Shown here piece after piece: positions 30,268 to 43,100 of a stretch of DNA of 64,000 nucleotides. This stretch comes from Paraphoma chrysanthemicola (lineage: Eukaryota > Ascomycota > Dothideomycetes > Pleosporales > Phaeosphaeriaceae). Location: NCBI GenBank assembly GCA_020744225.1, contig JAGMWG010000001.1, forward strand, positions 3,162,001-3,226,000, given 5' to 3'. The notes under the pieces were generated by a model, which made no database searches, was not told the origin of the DNA, and saw only the letters and a program-made list of their open reading frames with translations. A program made the position numbers and the translations under genes. Numbering within the stretch: the first letter of the stretch is position 1; each line of letters opens with the position of its first letter.

Positions 30268-33200
30268 CTAGTTCCGAGCTTTTTTCAAAGGTCTAGTCAC
30301 GGCTTCCAAGAACCTACTAGGCCGTTGTTTCTTTCCATTTTGAGGCATCTTAGGGCCATCCATTTGTTCTGAGGCAGTTTCATCGGGTCTGGATAGGTGT
30401 GACCTGTTTACCTCTGTATTGGGATGACGGAATACGATATCGGCTCCCGGCGATCTGCCACGACAAAATCCTGTCATATGGCTATCCAACTGATCCCATT
30501 CTGGGTCTTCATTTGCGCTCGTTCCCCACTGCAGAGGTATCCTTTTGCTTTTGCCAAAAATGAGCGCTCCGCTGGCCTTCAACTGCTCTGTAAGTTTGGG
30601 ACTCTTGCTTTTACTCGGAAATATTTTCTCTTGCCAAGTACGTGGAACCAAGACTTGAACTGGATCATAGCGTTGTTGACATTCTTGACCGGATGTGCAT
30701 GGACACGATGGAAAGAGTGATTCGGAAGGGTACCACAGAGTGTTATCGACGAGCCTCAATGCTGAAACCCCGGCGTCTTCTGCAAACTTGTTAATCATTT
30801 TGCATAATATTTCGGTTGGAACAACGAGACAGTCGCGGTTCTTGGGTGCCCTGGTATAGGATTTGCATATTTTTGTCGCATCAACAGGTTTCAGTAGATC
30901 GCCAAACCCATTACCATACAGTGTGATGGCTTGGATTGCACGACTGAAGTCGACCCAGCTATTGCCCTCAGGAAGCAAGTTGACCAACCCAGAGTGGAAT
31001 GTAGATATGTTCTGAGCAACCTCTCGAAATTGAAAGCCTGCTAGCTGCTCTCGTGAAGATCGTCTGACTTGGAAGCCAAATCCATCTTGGCAATCAATAT
31101 TTTCTTGATGTTCCACGATTTGCTCAAGAGTGCTGCACAATTCATCAACTCGATCTTTGATACAGTACCACGTCTTTTTGGTATTCGTGGCTGTCTTGCG
31201 CGTGACCGTGGATTTTCGGTTTCCAGAAGTGACCTCAATAACTGCTCCTTCGTCTTCTGTTTCAGCGGTAGTTGTTCCTTCGGTAACTATGACTTCTGTG
31301 ACTGTCTCTTCGGTGACCTCTTCGACCTCGTCGGGATTCTTGTACAACTTTGTGCCCAAAAATGCATCGTTCCTCAGAATTCTAAGTGAACACTCGTATG
31401 ATGTCGAGTTACCTTCGTCCATGGCACGCTGCTGGACATCATGTGCGGAGTCATGAGGAATCCCATCATCGTTGTCCATCTTAAGTGATGCGTGGACAAG
31501 ATGTAAAAGTGCACTAGCTCCATCTATCAACCAGGGGCGATGGTCTTCAACGTCGTACAATATGAAGATTCGTTCATGGATATCTCTCAATCTGGTGGTA
31601 TGGTGTGAATGGCGGCTATACACGGGCTTGGCTTTCCTTCCCAGAGCAGCAGAGGCGCTGACAGTCACCCTATATCCCGCGGATATGGTTACGCGATCGA
31701 CAACGCATTCTGACGTTTTCTTGGCGGTTGGAGCACGTCCAATGTCATAATTTGCTTTTGATGATCCTGTAGAGACGACGAGTCAGTTCTTGTTAAAAAT
31801 GGCAGAGGCCGTCTTCTCGTAGCTTCAAGGTTATGTAGAGACACGTTTCCAAGGTTATTTGGGACCGATTGTACTTACCCATAAGCCATTGGACTTCCCG
31901 GCACCATCCAATCACATGCCTCATCGATCTGATTGAATCATAATCGTTCATACTTTCCCATGACAGTGACTCGCAAACAATGTCCCGCACTCTGGGGTCT
32001 GTATACCGAATGCGAGTACAGTCATGATTGGATAGATGATGCCATTGGCACGTGGATTCTGTCCTTCTCGTTAACACTAACATAGAACTGAAACCTTTCA
32101 AGAATATTCCGTTCCTAAATTTGGTGACATGTGTCGCACCAGTCATCGTGGCCATCAAAGGAAGTGAAAGCTCTAAACCCTCAACGTCTGACACACGTAT
32201 AGGATACCCGGTGGCCACGACAGAATTGAGGAACATGTCGTGCCAGCATCGTCCATTTACCTTGGCGGATGTCTCCGTCGAGGACTTCTGTTCGAAACTG
32301 CAGTATATGTTCCAGGAGACCATATCTGTCCTCGGAGCTGAATCACATGCAACAACGTTGACAGACGAAGTACAGTACATGATTTCGCCGTTCTGTGAAG
32401 CCCTTAGAGCAGATCCCAACCACGTCATGGCGTCACCGAGTTCAGCTATCCAATCCAGAGTACCGTGAACGAGAAATCTGATGAAAGGTGAACTACTCGA
32501 GTAGACTTGCAGATGCAAATCACAAGGCGTTTCCGCTATATCTAAAACCTTGTCAGCACTACACTATAAAGTGGGTTGCACAAAATCACTCACCACATCG
32601 GCACGTTTCCTCCCTAGATCTAAGCGCAGCCAAGATTTTATTCGCAAAGTCCGGCCAGCATTGGTGTAAGTAATCAGACACTGTTGTACAATGTGCATAC
32701 TCTTCTGTTCCAACCAAAACAACGGCTTGCGCAACGAATTCGTCAAATTCAATATCAAACCCTTGCTGCTCGTAAAAGGCCAATGGATTCCATTCAAGGC
32801 GCAAGAATACTGAAATAGGACTTCTCCATGATTTTACTTGGCAAAGCTTCTGAAGAATCCGTTCTGCGGCTGTCTTGAACGTTTTGTCGAACCCTGGAGC
32901 GAGCCCTGGGCGCTCAGAAGACAACTCGAAGTCGACTTTCCTCAACCACCATTTTCCTGCAATACTCGTTGTGACGGTTGTCTCGTATCGACGGAGTCGG
33001 TCTTCAAGCTCTACCGATTCCAATTGCACTGTGCGCGCCGATCCCCATGATGGAGCACGAGCAGCACAAATGGTTTGGATGCGGTTGATAATGATCCTGC
33101 GATGCAAATGTCAATGGCTTTCCTCGGCCTTTCAATGAAAATACAAACCGCCGGTTCTGAGAGATGAAACTCGAGAAATCGTGATAATCGTCCTTGGGTG

Positions 33201-33621
33201 AAAGTGGTGGATGGATAACAAGCCGAATGGCGAGGCTGTGCAGCAGGTAAGGTAGTCTCGCGCATAGTTTCTTGACAACGTCGAGGTTGCTTCTCGGGAT
33301 CTTCGCAGAAATTTGCCGGAAGACGATTTCTGCGGTCACGGCGATATATGCTTCATGCAATGGATCTGCTTGGACTTGCGATTTGTTCGATGGCGTTCGC
33401 CACACAGTCGTTATCGGATGCGCCGTTCGAGTATCTTCCCCAGACTTTATTGGACGTTTTTGGTCGATGGTTTCTGAGCTTGGATGTGTTTCGTACACGA
33501 GGCAATTGTGGCAACGACGAGCATGACAAGACGCACAGTAGTCCTGCCAATCGAGGTGTCCCCCTGAGTTGCAGTGACAACAATTCCAGACACGTCGGTT
33601 CAGATCCGGGCGAGGATGCAT
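30268..33621 (-). CDS. Large fungal-specific protein with Cys-pair (zinc-ribbon-like) N-terminus
   Basis: Not a named family; resembles large uncharacterised proteins found in many Pezizomycotina. Exons 33621-33149, 33096-32594, 32541-31879, 31766-30268; 1045 residues. Introns of 52, 52 and 112 bp have donors GTTTGT, GTGAGT and GTAAGT with CAG/TAG acceptors, and all phases agree. Residues ~10-40 hold four Cys pairs or near pairs (WNCCHCNSG, DYCASCHARRCHNC), probably a zinc site. A middle part contains TLDWIAELGDAMTWLGSALR and a following FCT/GYPI segment; a further block is FGDLLKPVDATKICKSYTRAP with PSCPCTSGQECQQRY. The C-terminus is basic. The frame is open to 33717 upstream of ATG 33621, so a further 5' exon is possible. 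It lies between two HET fragments. Role unknown; position suggests the accessory genome. Confidence 0.7.
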
Positions 33622-35214
33622 CGTTCGATAATTCTTGAGATAATCAACCAATTGGTCAGTGTGGAAAGTCTTGAGTAGGCACTTTGAGACAGCGTTTGAA
33701 TCTCAGCTTGAAACATGCAGCTTGGACTGTCCATAGGGACTAGGGAAAAAAAGAGGGATGAAGCCATGTGATCGGACAAGGTTTTAAACGCTATGACTAC
33801 GACCCTTCCAACCACCAATCCCACGGGCGTTTCCTTGAATTTGCCTCGATAATACTCACCGGTAACAAACCAGGCTGAAAGGCTATACACAGCCACCGTG
33901 CGCTAGATTAGCACAGCAGTCATCAAGTCAGCCTACAACAGATAGTGGTCATCCGAGGGATGTTCAGATAAGCATGCACACTGGCCGGCTTACTGCGTTG
34001 TCAATTGAGGGGACGCGTGCACGCACGTACAAGCATCGAGGTGATCAATCCATGAAATTACGAAAAGCAAAAGTCCAGCTCATACAATGGCCGCCGCAGT
34101 GTCGGCATGCAAACTGAGCGTGATACACCCTTGAGCCGAGTTTATTATTGATGCATCGATAGCCTATGGGAAAAATTAGTCCGTGAACGCCGATGGTGTC
34201 AAAAATGACAGGTCTAACTTACATAAAGAGGCTGAAGTACGTCATCATGCAGCCAAGACCTCGAATCCGGTGGGTACTAGCGGGAGACTGAGCCACTATC
34301 ACTACTGTCTTGCGGCGCAGTCACAAAAGTGAATGAGAGTAATTCAATGCGTGCCTAAGCAGTCAAGTGATTCCAGCTTGCTGCATCGGCAGAAATGGGG
34401 AAGGTGTTGACATCTCTTTGAACTAATCAGCTACGGCTCCAGACTTAACGATCAGTTGTGTTCAAGTGCATTATCATGTTGGTGGTCGTGTTGTGATTAT
34501 ACCGGATACCTAGGCTGGCCTGGGGAGCGCCAGCATGTTCTATGGTCGTATGTAAAAGTTTATTTCTTCAGGCTTTACTACACTGTCCATAGGTCAGCTG
34601 CAAGCCGCGGGCAACTGCAGCGCTGGGCTCTGCTGACACCGTGGGGACTGGAGCTTCTTCGGGAGCCTGCATGGGAAGAATAGCGTGTGCACGAGTGGAA
34701 AAGCACTGTCGCCTTGCTCTTCCTCGAATGGAACTCCAGGAGTCGTCGTATTTTGTATTCCGAGTGTTATAATGGCAGGTGCGTGTATGCGACGCCCGGC
34801 AGCACATCACGCACGACATGTCGCGAGGCTGAGAAGCACTGCTGGCGATGGGGGCTGTACGGAGAAGCTAGTTTTGGGTGATGCACCGAGCTTGGTGATG
34901 AAAGCATCAGAGGCGGTGCGTCACCCCAAACCAGCTTCTTCGTATGGAGCGTTGAGGCCGTCTGTTCATGGCTGTCGTCGCTCGCTGTTCGTCATTCACT
35001 CCGTTTGGCCTCGCGCTTGCCTCACTGCCGGACCGCTCACTGCACTTATCCGAAAAATACGTGCTGCGCTTGAGGGAAGCCGCACCCGATAAGCACTTTA
35101 CAGAGGCAGGTCACGTGGATGCCTCAGAATTCCGGCTGGCAGAGTGAGGCGAAGTTTCCGCTCAAGACACCAATATGAGATGTTTTGATACATGACTAAC
35201 GTCAATCTGCATAT
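33622..35214. other. 1.6-kb gene-free interval in the accessory region
   Basis: It includes the upstream region of the large fungal-specific gene. Open frames (up to 135 codons on the + strand at 34685) show no motifs and overlap stops in all models tried. No repeat or RNA gene recognised. Confidence 0.45.
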
Positions 35215-35217
35215 CTA

Positions 35218-35592
35218 AGTGCAGGCGGCTTGAATTCTAAAGGCATGAGCCTCACTGTTGATGACGTTTTTGCTCACGGATCGATTGACTTTTATGCGTA
35301 AGGCATCAACCCACAGTATTTGATCTCATTCTATGTCGCGAAGATGTCTCAAGGCTTGAAAGTGGTTTTCTGTCACTGCCATCCACTTTCCGTTGAGGAT
35401 GATGCTCTGGTGCTGCTCCGACCCTCCCCATGTATATGAAAGCACCTCACATTCGTAGAAGGTCGTCTCATCGAGGGAATATGTGAGAAAGAGTTCGCAT
35501 TGAACTGGCTGGTTTTCCCCTTGTGCAGTCGCACGCACTAGGCAAATGGTCGTACTGTCTAGGTCGAGTGGTTCGTGTTCGAAGTCATTCAT
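35218..35592 (-). pseudogene. HET-domain remnant, N-terminal half
   Basis: From ATG 35592 the frame gives MNDFEHEPLDLDSTTICLVR, QPVQCELFLTYSLDET, then YECEVLSYTWGGSEQHQSII and a LRHLRDIE segment: the first half of a HET domain (the family motif is roughly Y-x-ALSYTWG). TGA at 35326-35328 interrupts it, yet the same frame continues DQILWVDALRIK, matching the family's LWVDALCINQ with the CINQ part lost, before TAG at 35215. So it is a decayed fragment. The matching C-terminal half lies 5 kb downstream on the same strand at 29557-30102. Confidence 0.72.
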
Positions 35593-37196
35593 CCACGCAT
35601 TGAAAGCAGTGAAGAAGATGCGAAAATGAATATGGACCTCAGTCAATGATACTCGGCTTATGGATATGCGGATACGTTGCGAGCTGTTTGAAATAAGAAT
35701 AGATCTGCAAGGGCTTGTTGGGAAGAGAGATGAAGGGTGAGATCTGAAAGTCAAAAGACGGCCTTCGGGAGGCTGTGCACCACAAAAGCTGAGGGAGGCG
35801 CTGGCAAGGCACTCATGCGGTCGACGTGGCGGGCGCTTCCAATGCAATATTAGCCAATCACAACACCGGACCTAGGCAAACAGCTATATGGCTCCGTCCC
35901 AGCGAACCTCTTGTGACAAGGGGGTCTAAGGCTGAACTCTTGGTTGAAACCCAAGCTCACCAGGCTGAGGAGATGTTGATGATAAAGACCTTGGGAGCCA
36001 CTAATCCCTTGATCTTTCCGGCTACGTGCAGGAATCTCAGCAGCAGCCTGCGGGACATCTCTTGCTTCTTAAAACCTGGCTCCCTTGCGTGCCCAAGACG
36101 ATTGCTGCACAGAGTGGACTAAGGCCGCTAAGACAGATAGTGGCTCGTCCTGGCAGTGCCGTTGAACGTTGGCTTGTCGCAGCCTTCTTCTATCCATGCC
36201 CACGCCTCTAAGCGTCCGAACTTCAGTAAAACTTCGATAGCCCGAAAGACAGATTTCTCAATGCAGTTAATGACTGGCTTACTATCTCATCTGAAGGCCA
36301 ACTACTCTCGTGCATTGTTTGAATAGCTCTTGCGCATAGATCCACCATCGTTCTCGACGTGTAATTCCAGCAATCTTTTGACCTTCGCTGCAGCTATTGT
36401 AGATCATTGTCCGCAATATATTCATTCAGGTCATCAACCTTGCAACCCAGCAATTGCCGATGACACCGGGGCATTGTCAGCTAACTTTCAGACACATCTC
36501 CATCAAGACTTCCAATTCTCTCAGCAACACTGGAGACAACGTTGACGGCTACTCAATCATGACCAAACGTCTCACATAAAGCAGCATAACACCACTCCCA
36601 CATCTACCAAATGCATAACGCACCCCGTGCATCTTCGGAGACGGAGCTGTTACAATTTCAATAGTACATTACAACGCAAACACGTCTTCTCAAGTCCGCC
36701 TCTTCGCATCGTCACGTCCCTGTCACTGCTCTCATCAACACAATCATGCCAAAATCACACACACAAACGCACCAAGCGACAGCAAGTGTTTCAAATCCAT
36801 CATCCTCATTGCTATTAACATTCTGATATAATCTGCCCCTTGGTAAATTCCTTCCAATCTTCTTCCGTCTCCATCCCCATGTTAACCATACAATTTAATT
36901 TCCAACAACACAATATGTGACTCGGTCTTTGGGGGTATATCCTGATTCCAAACCATGGGCGCTAAAGGACCGTCGCAGTTGGCCGAAGCAAAAACAGAGT
37001 ATGAACGCAGGCGAGCAAGCAATAACGTACGATCGGAAACCGAAAGAGTGAACATCGAAACCAAAAGCAACAATGAAAAGCCAACAGATAAAGTGTACAA
37101 AAGAGAGTGTAGTCCGCTCATCAGAGCTAGGCTAGAAAGACAAGGAAAATATACAAAGGAAATGTGATATGTCGTTCTAATATTTGTTGTCGCCTC
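35593..37196. other. Gene-free interval, includes the trailer of the giant ORF
   Basis: About 36300-37196 is A/C-rich on the + strand and probably includes the 3' untranslated region of the 2513-codon gene. No coding signal elsewhere. Confidence 0.4.
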
Positions 37197-40100
37197 TCAC
37201 AACTCCCTTCCAAAATTCAATGCAATCGGTGTAACCTCTCCATCCACCGTGCTCTCATCGTCATAGAATCCACTCTCGCTAAACGGCTCCATCTCCGCAT
37301 CTTGGTCGTAGCTCGCCTTGCGCATCAGCGGGGGCGTCTGCGGGACTGCATGGTTCTTCTGACCTAAGCCAGGAAATCCCATTTCGGTCGTCGATGAGGC
37401 TTTGGAGCTATTTGAATTGGTGCGAAGGTTCACAGGCCGAGACTTGTTATTAGATGAGGGCAGGTCCGGGGTGCGGCGCATGTTTGATGTTGGAGGCGTC
37501 ATGAGACCCGAGAGAAAGGATTGTGCGGACTGGGGAGCGGCACGAGACGGGGTCTGGGTGCGCGAGCTGGCATTGGACGTTCCGGCGAGAGCTGATGTGG
37601 CTTCGCCGCGTCCTTTGCGCCAGTTGCCGAACGCAGCAGCAAGCTGGACAGCTTTGGGCGAGGCAAAGTTGGAGAGCGTGCTCAGTGTCGGGAGGGACTT
37701 TTGACCGCCTGAGATGAGGCGTTCCTTCTCGGACTGCTCCATCTGAAGGTTGGTCCGGATGCGGATCGCGGCGTCACGAACGGTTTCGCGGTCGAATGTT
37801 GGCTGAGCAAGGGAAGTGATTAGATCGTTCAGATCATCGATGCGAACACCGAGAAGCTCACGGAGCCAGTTAATCTCCGTGTCGCGCTCCTTCAGCTTGG
37901 CTGGTGCTTCTGTGTCGAGCTCGGCCATGTCAAGCTCAAGTGACTCGATGCGCTGCTCACGCTCCTGGAGTTGTTCCTGTAGTACGGCGATAGATTCGCG
38001 AAGTGCTTGAGGCGAGATCTTATCTGCACCGCCAGGAGCCGATGAGGAAGAGAAGGATGGCGATTTGGCAGCCGCGGCAGCGGCAGCATTCGCCGCCTCC
38101 TTGGCCACCTGTAGCTTCTCTTCGAGCAGAGCAATCTTGTCCTTGAGGTGCTCTGCCTTCGAGTCGGCAAGTGCAAGACGATCATTATGGAAATCTTCGG
38201 CTCGCTCCCGGTCCTCGCGAGCGAAGTTGAGCGCACGAGTATGCTCATGCTTAATATGCTCAAGCTGGCGCTCGAACGTTCGCTGCTGCTCCTGCAAACT
38301 GTGCCTCTTGCTCTCCAGTGCTTCGTGAACAGCCTGCTTCTTGACATCAGACGCGGCTTCAAGATCAAGCTCGTGCTTCTCCTTCGCAGTGTCAGCATCC
38401 AGGCGGACCTGATCAAGCTCAGCGCGAACGCGAGCGATCTCGCTCTCGAGGTCGTGGCGGACAATATTGACTTGGTTGTTGGCTGCGTCAATGTCGGCTT
38501 CCATGAGCACACGAGTGCGGCGGATCTCGACATGAGCCGCGTCGCGAGCCTCGCGCATGTCGCGCTCGTACCGCTCGGCATTCTTCTGATGCTCTAAAGA
38601 CTCTCTCCTGAGCTGATCGATTGTCTCCTCAAGTCGGGCATTGTGCTTCTGAGTCTGCTCAAGATGGATTCTTAACTTCATGCCCTCACGCTCTTGGGTC
38701 TCCAGTCGCTCGAGTTCGCGCTCAAGACGTTCACGGGTGCGGCCTTCAGCTTCGATGCGGGCGCTGAGAATCTCGTACTTGGTAGCAGATGACTCCTCAT
38801 TCTTGTGCCACTGAGCACGCTCGGAAGCAACCTGCTGTGACGCAGCGACCATGTCCTGCTGCAACTTCTCGAACTTGGTGCGCATGGACTCACGCACCCG
38901 TGTAGCCTCTTCCGCCTGGAAGCGCGCTTGGTCCATTGCCTTACGGAGTTGTTCACCCTCCTCGTGGGCTTGCTGAATGTCGAGACGCCATTTGTTGGCA
39001 GACAACCGGTGCTCTTCAAGTGTAGACGAAAGAGCGTCGTTCTCGGCAGTGGCAGAAGTGAGTTTATCCTTGAGGTCTTCCTCGGAGCTCTCCAAGGCGA
39101 TGTTCTTGAGCTTCAGATGCTCATTCTCGGAGTGAAGGGCAGAGATTCGGTCTCGCATCTGATCTTCGTTGTTCTCGAAGTCGCTCAAGTCACGGCGAGC
39201 GGCATCTCGAGCCTCAGTAAGCTCACGAATCTTGTCCTCGTCTTGTCCAGCAGCCTGCTGGAGAAGTGCAAGCTCCTCCTCGGTGACCTTGAGCAGGCGA
39301 GAAGTATCTGCTTCACGAAGCTCAAGCGCAGCACGAGCCTCAGCATCTTCCTCAGACCGTATATTTGCCTCCTTCAGTAGGGCCTCGAGTTCCGTGATGC
39401 GCGCGTCCTTCTCCAGGATGGCCTGATTTTCTTCCCGTGTTGCAATTTCCATGCTCTGTCGCTTGAACGCGTCATCGACGAGCTCACGCACGTCCTCAGC
39501 CTTGAGATGCTGATTCGTAGTCTGCGCAATGGATGCCTTGAGGCTGGCGACGACTTGAATAATCTCAGTCAAATCAACTTGGGGCTGTGGAATATCCGCA
39601 GGCGCTTCCAGTGCACTAGGCTTTTGGGCTGCCAATGCTTCCGCGACGATATTGCGGATCGTGTCAGGTTGCACAGGCTCCACAACGGGTAATACAGGAG
39701 GCTGGTGAGATGACAGTGCTTCTGCGATGATCGAGCGGATCGTGTCAGGCTGGATGGACGCTGGCGCCTTTGGTTGATGGGCAGCGAATGCTTCCGCAAA
39801 TACGGACTTGAGGTCTTCTGGCCAAACGGGGCGAACGATTTGTTCGGGAACAGGAGGTGCGTGGGTCGCGAAGGCTTCCATCACGATGGAACGAACGTCA
39901 TCCGGCTTGACGGTCTCAACGGACTTGGGAGTGTGCGATGCGATTGTCTCCGCCACGATGGAGCGAATGTCCTCTGACCTCAAGGGTTCTGCAACGGGTT
40001 CTTGAGCGACAGGCTTGTTCGCTGCGACGACGTCCTCGATGATTGCGCGAATCTGGTCGGCAGGCACGTGTTGCGCAGGCGCAGCCGTTGGCTGGTGAGC

Positions 40101-43100
40101 CGCAAGCACATCGGTGACGATCTCCCGGATCATCTCAGGGGCCATTGGCTGGAAAGCGGGAAGCGGCATGGAGGCGTGTGATTGGTGCGACTCCAGCGCA
40201 TCCTTGACGATGGAACGGATCTTCTCCAACCTCTTGTCTTTCCGCGGAGAGCGATTGCGATAATGCGAGTCAACACCAACATCGTCATCTTCGTCATCGG
40301 CGTCGCTGTCCAGCCGCTCGCCAGTTGACATGCTTCGTCGGCCACGTCCAGGCCTTTGCGACATCATTGCAAGCGCATCCTGGATTCCTTGCAGGTTTTG
40401 CTCTAGCGGGCCAAGGCGGGACTCTAGAAGACGGCCCATGAGGTCATCCACATGCTGATCGAAGAAACGGCTGCGCGTCTGAATCTTGTTCTCTCCATCG
40501 GTAACAAGGCCCTCATCCCAGTCACTTACTGGGACATCGTCGGCGTTATTCAGACGGTGCACAGGAGAGTCATAAGCGAGCGCAGCCCGCTCATCGTCAA
40601 ATGGATCTTGCGCGGAGGTGCCAGATCCCTGCATGTTGCGCTGCTGGTAGAGCCTGCGCGGACTTGGGCTAGGAGCGTCGCTGCGCATCTTGAAATTAGG
40701 TTGTAAGTCATTGCGGTCAAACTCGTGAGGTGTCCTCTGAGGCGAAGATTGATCCCATGAGTTCTCGTCGCGCTCGACACCAAAGTCGGAGCCTTCGTCA
40801 TTCATGTGCTTCATGACAGCATCAATATCGTTGAACGAAGCTTCGCCGATGTGATCAAAGTCAACACTTTCGCTCTCCGGGTAACGCGCACGTCGGCCAC
40901 CCTCCAACGCGGTCTTGTAGGACCCATCGTCACTGGGTCGGAAGGTGGTTGCGGGACTACGACTGGCAAATCGCGAAGGAGTCGGCTGTGACTTCTCTGG
41001 TTCCTCGGTCCTTGAAGGCTTGGTAACATGGAAACCAAAGTCATAACCGGCATTTCCAAGGTTAGGCTTGAAATCGAATGGCTTAGCACTGGCAGAGAGT
41101 GTGCTCTTGTGCGAATGCTTCTTCGTCGCAGCAATGGGCTCTTCGATGGTTGGCGTGGGCACGTCGCTTGCTTCAGGTGTCTTGTCATCGTCCAGATCGT
41201 CTTCAGGTTCCTCAATTGGCTCGACAGGTTTGCTTGGTTCCACTGCGGATGATCCGCGTTGCACAGACAATGGCTCGGGGCTCTTCGAATTTGACTTGGC
41301 TCGCTTGCCCTCAGGCGATAGATTCTCCTTGTCCTCTGGCAGATCTTGCGGCTTAAGCTCTGGCACGCTTGTCTCGTCCTCGTACACCGGAATTGCAGCT
41401 AAGGGCTGAGATGGAAGCACGGGTTGCAGCGCAAACTTGGGAACGTCGTCGCCATCAGCGCGTCCACGTCGAGCTCGCTTCTCACGACCATCGGCAAGAT
41501 TGATGCGGCCCTCCGAGTCTTCCTGATGTTCTTCCGGCTCCGGTTCCTTTTCTGGCGTCTTCTCGCGTGTGATGTCGGGGCGCACGATCGGCACCGCCTT
41601 AGAGCGTGAGGCTGGTTTGACGATGTCGCTAGCAGAGAGGTTGACGTTGCCGAAGATCTTAGATGAAAAGCTCGTTGGCGCTGGTACCGACTTGTTAGGA
41701 TCGAAGGCTGACACGCCAGGATGGAAAATGGGAGCGTCAGGCTTAATTGATGGTGGGCTCGAAAAGTTGAATCCACTTGAGGGAAAGCCACTGAGACCAT
41801 GAGGCTTGAATACTGGCTCATTGACTGAGACCTCAGCAACGACAGGTGCAGTCGAACCAGGTTGAAATGCTGGTGCGCTTGGCTTAAATGCAGGAGCATC
41901 AGGCTTGAACGCAGGGGCATCGGGCTTGAATGCAGGCGCGGCCACGTTAAAGCTTGACACGCCATCAATACTTGGCTTGTTACTGCGAGGAGCAGAAGCA
42001 TCAGCGGGCGACTTGACAGCAGGCGAGAAGGTGAAGCCGGAGGAGAATGAGCCCGGGCTAAACGATGCCGACGGGTTGAATTTGAACTCCTTGGCCTCGA
42101 CATTGAGCTTGGAAATAGACGACCGCGAGGTATGCTTGCTGTGGATCGCAGAGGCTGGCTTGCTGAATGCAAACTTGCTGTCTTTCCAAGAATTGCTAAC
42201 CTGCGATGGCGCCTTGGAGTGCTGAGACGAGCTCTGCGCAGTGTTTAGTATCTCGCCGTCTTCGAGGCTGGGATTTGTGATGTCCGATACGTTTGTCTTG
42301 GCTCCATCACTGTCGCCTCGCGGGTTCTGTTGCGGGAAAGAGAAGGAGACAGGCTGCTGCGACTTGGCAAGCGAGTGCGCCCGACTGTGAGGCTGAGGCT
42401 GATGCAGAACAGTCCGAGACTCCTCCCAATTGTTTTTAGCCGCGGCAGTCGAAGGCTTGTATTGGTGCTTGATTTCAGGTTCGGTATTGAAGTCACCTCC
42501 TTCAGCGAACTGCTTATCGATGGCCTCTTCGAGATGATACTCTGCATCCGCGGCCTCGCGCTCCAGGTTCTCGCTAAGGTTATGACGATGGCTGCGAGGA
42601 GTCGGCACAGCAATCTCCGGTGCAGTTTTAGCGGCATGCTTCATGGCTGGTACCTCGTCTTCCTCATCCTCATCTTCAGGCACTTCTGCAAGAGTCGAAG
42701 AAGGTCGCATGCCCATGAGTTGCGATTGCTGTTGTTGCAGGAGCTGAGCCTGGAGTTGCTGCTGCTGAATTTGCATTTGTAGCATAAAGTCGTCTCTTTG
42801 TGTCGGCGTCGGAGGAAACTGTGGGTTGGACCGCGGGCCGAACGGCGAGCTAGGTGAGATGATGCCAGCGAGGTCAGACCTACTGAAAGGCAGAGCAGGC
42901 GAGCCAGAGCGGCCATCCTGAGGTCCAAAGTAGTTCCCAGGAGACCATGTGCCTGAAGGCGACATGGCGTGGTGTGCAAAGCTGGCAGGCGAGCCGAAAG
43001 TCGAGTGCCGGTGCATATGCATGCTTTGTCTTGGATTCACAAATGCGCCAGGAGATGCAATCGATTGGCGAGACATGTGGCCAGGCGATGCAATCGATTG

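Noticed and set aside
34685..35092. 135-codon + frame in the accessory interval
   Set aside because: No motif, no plausible intron partners, and equally long frames exist on the other strand.
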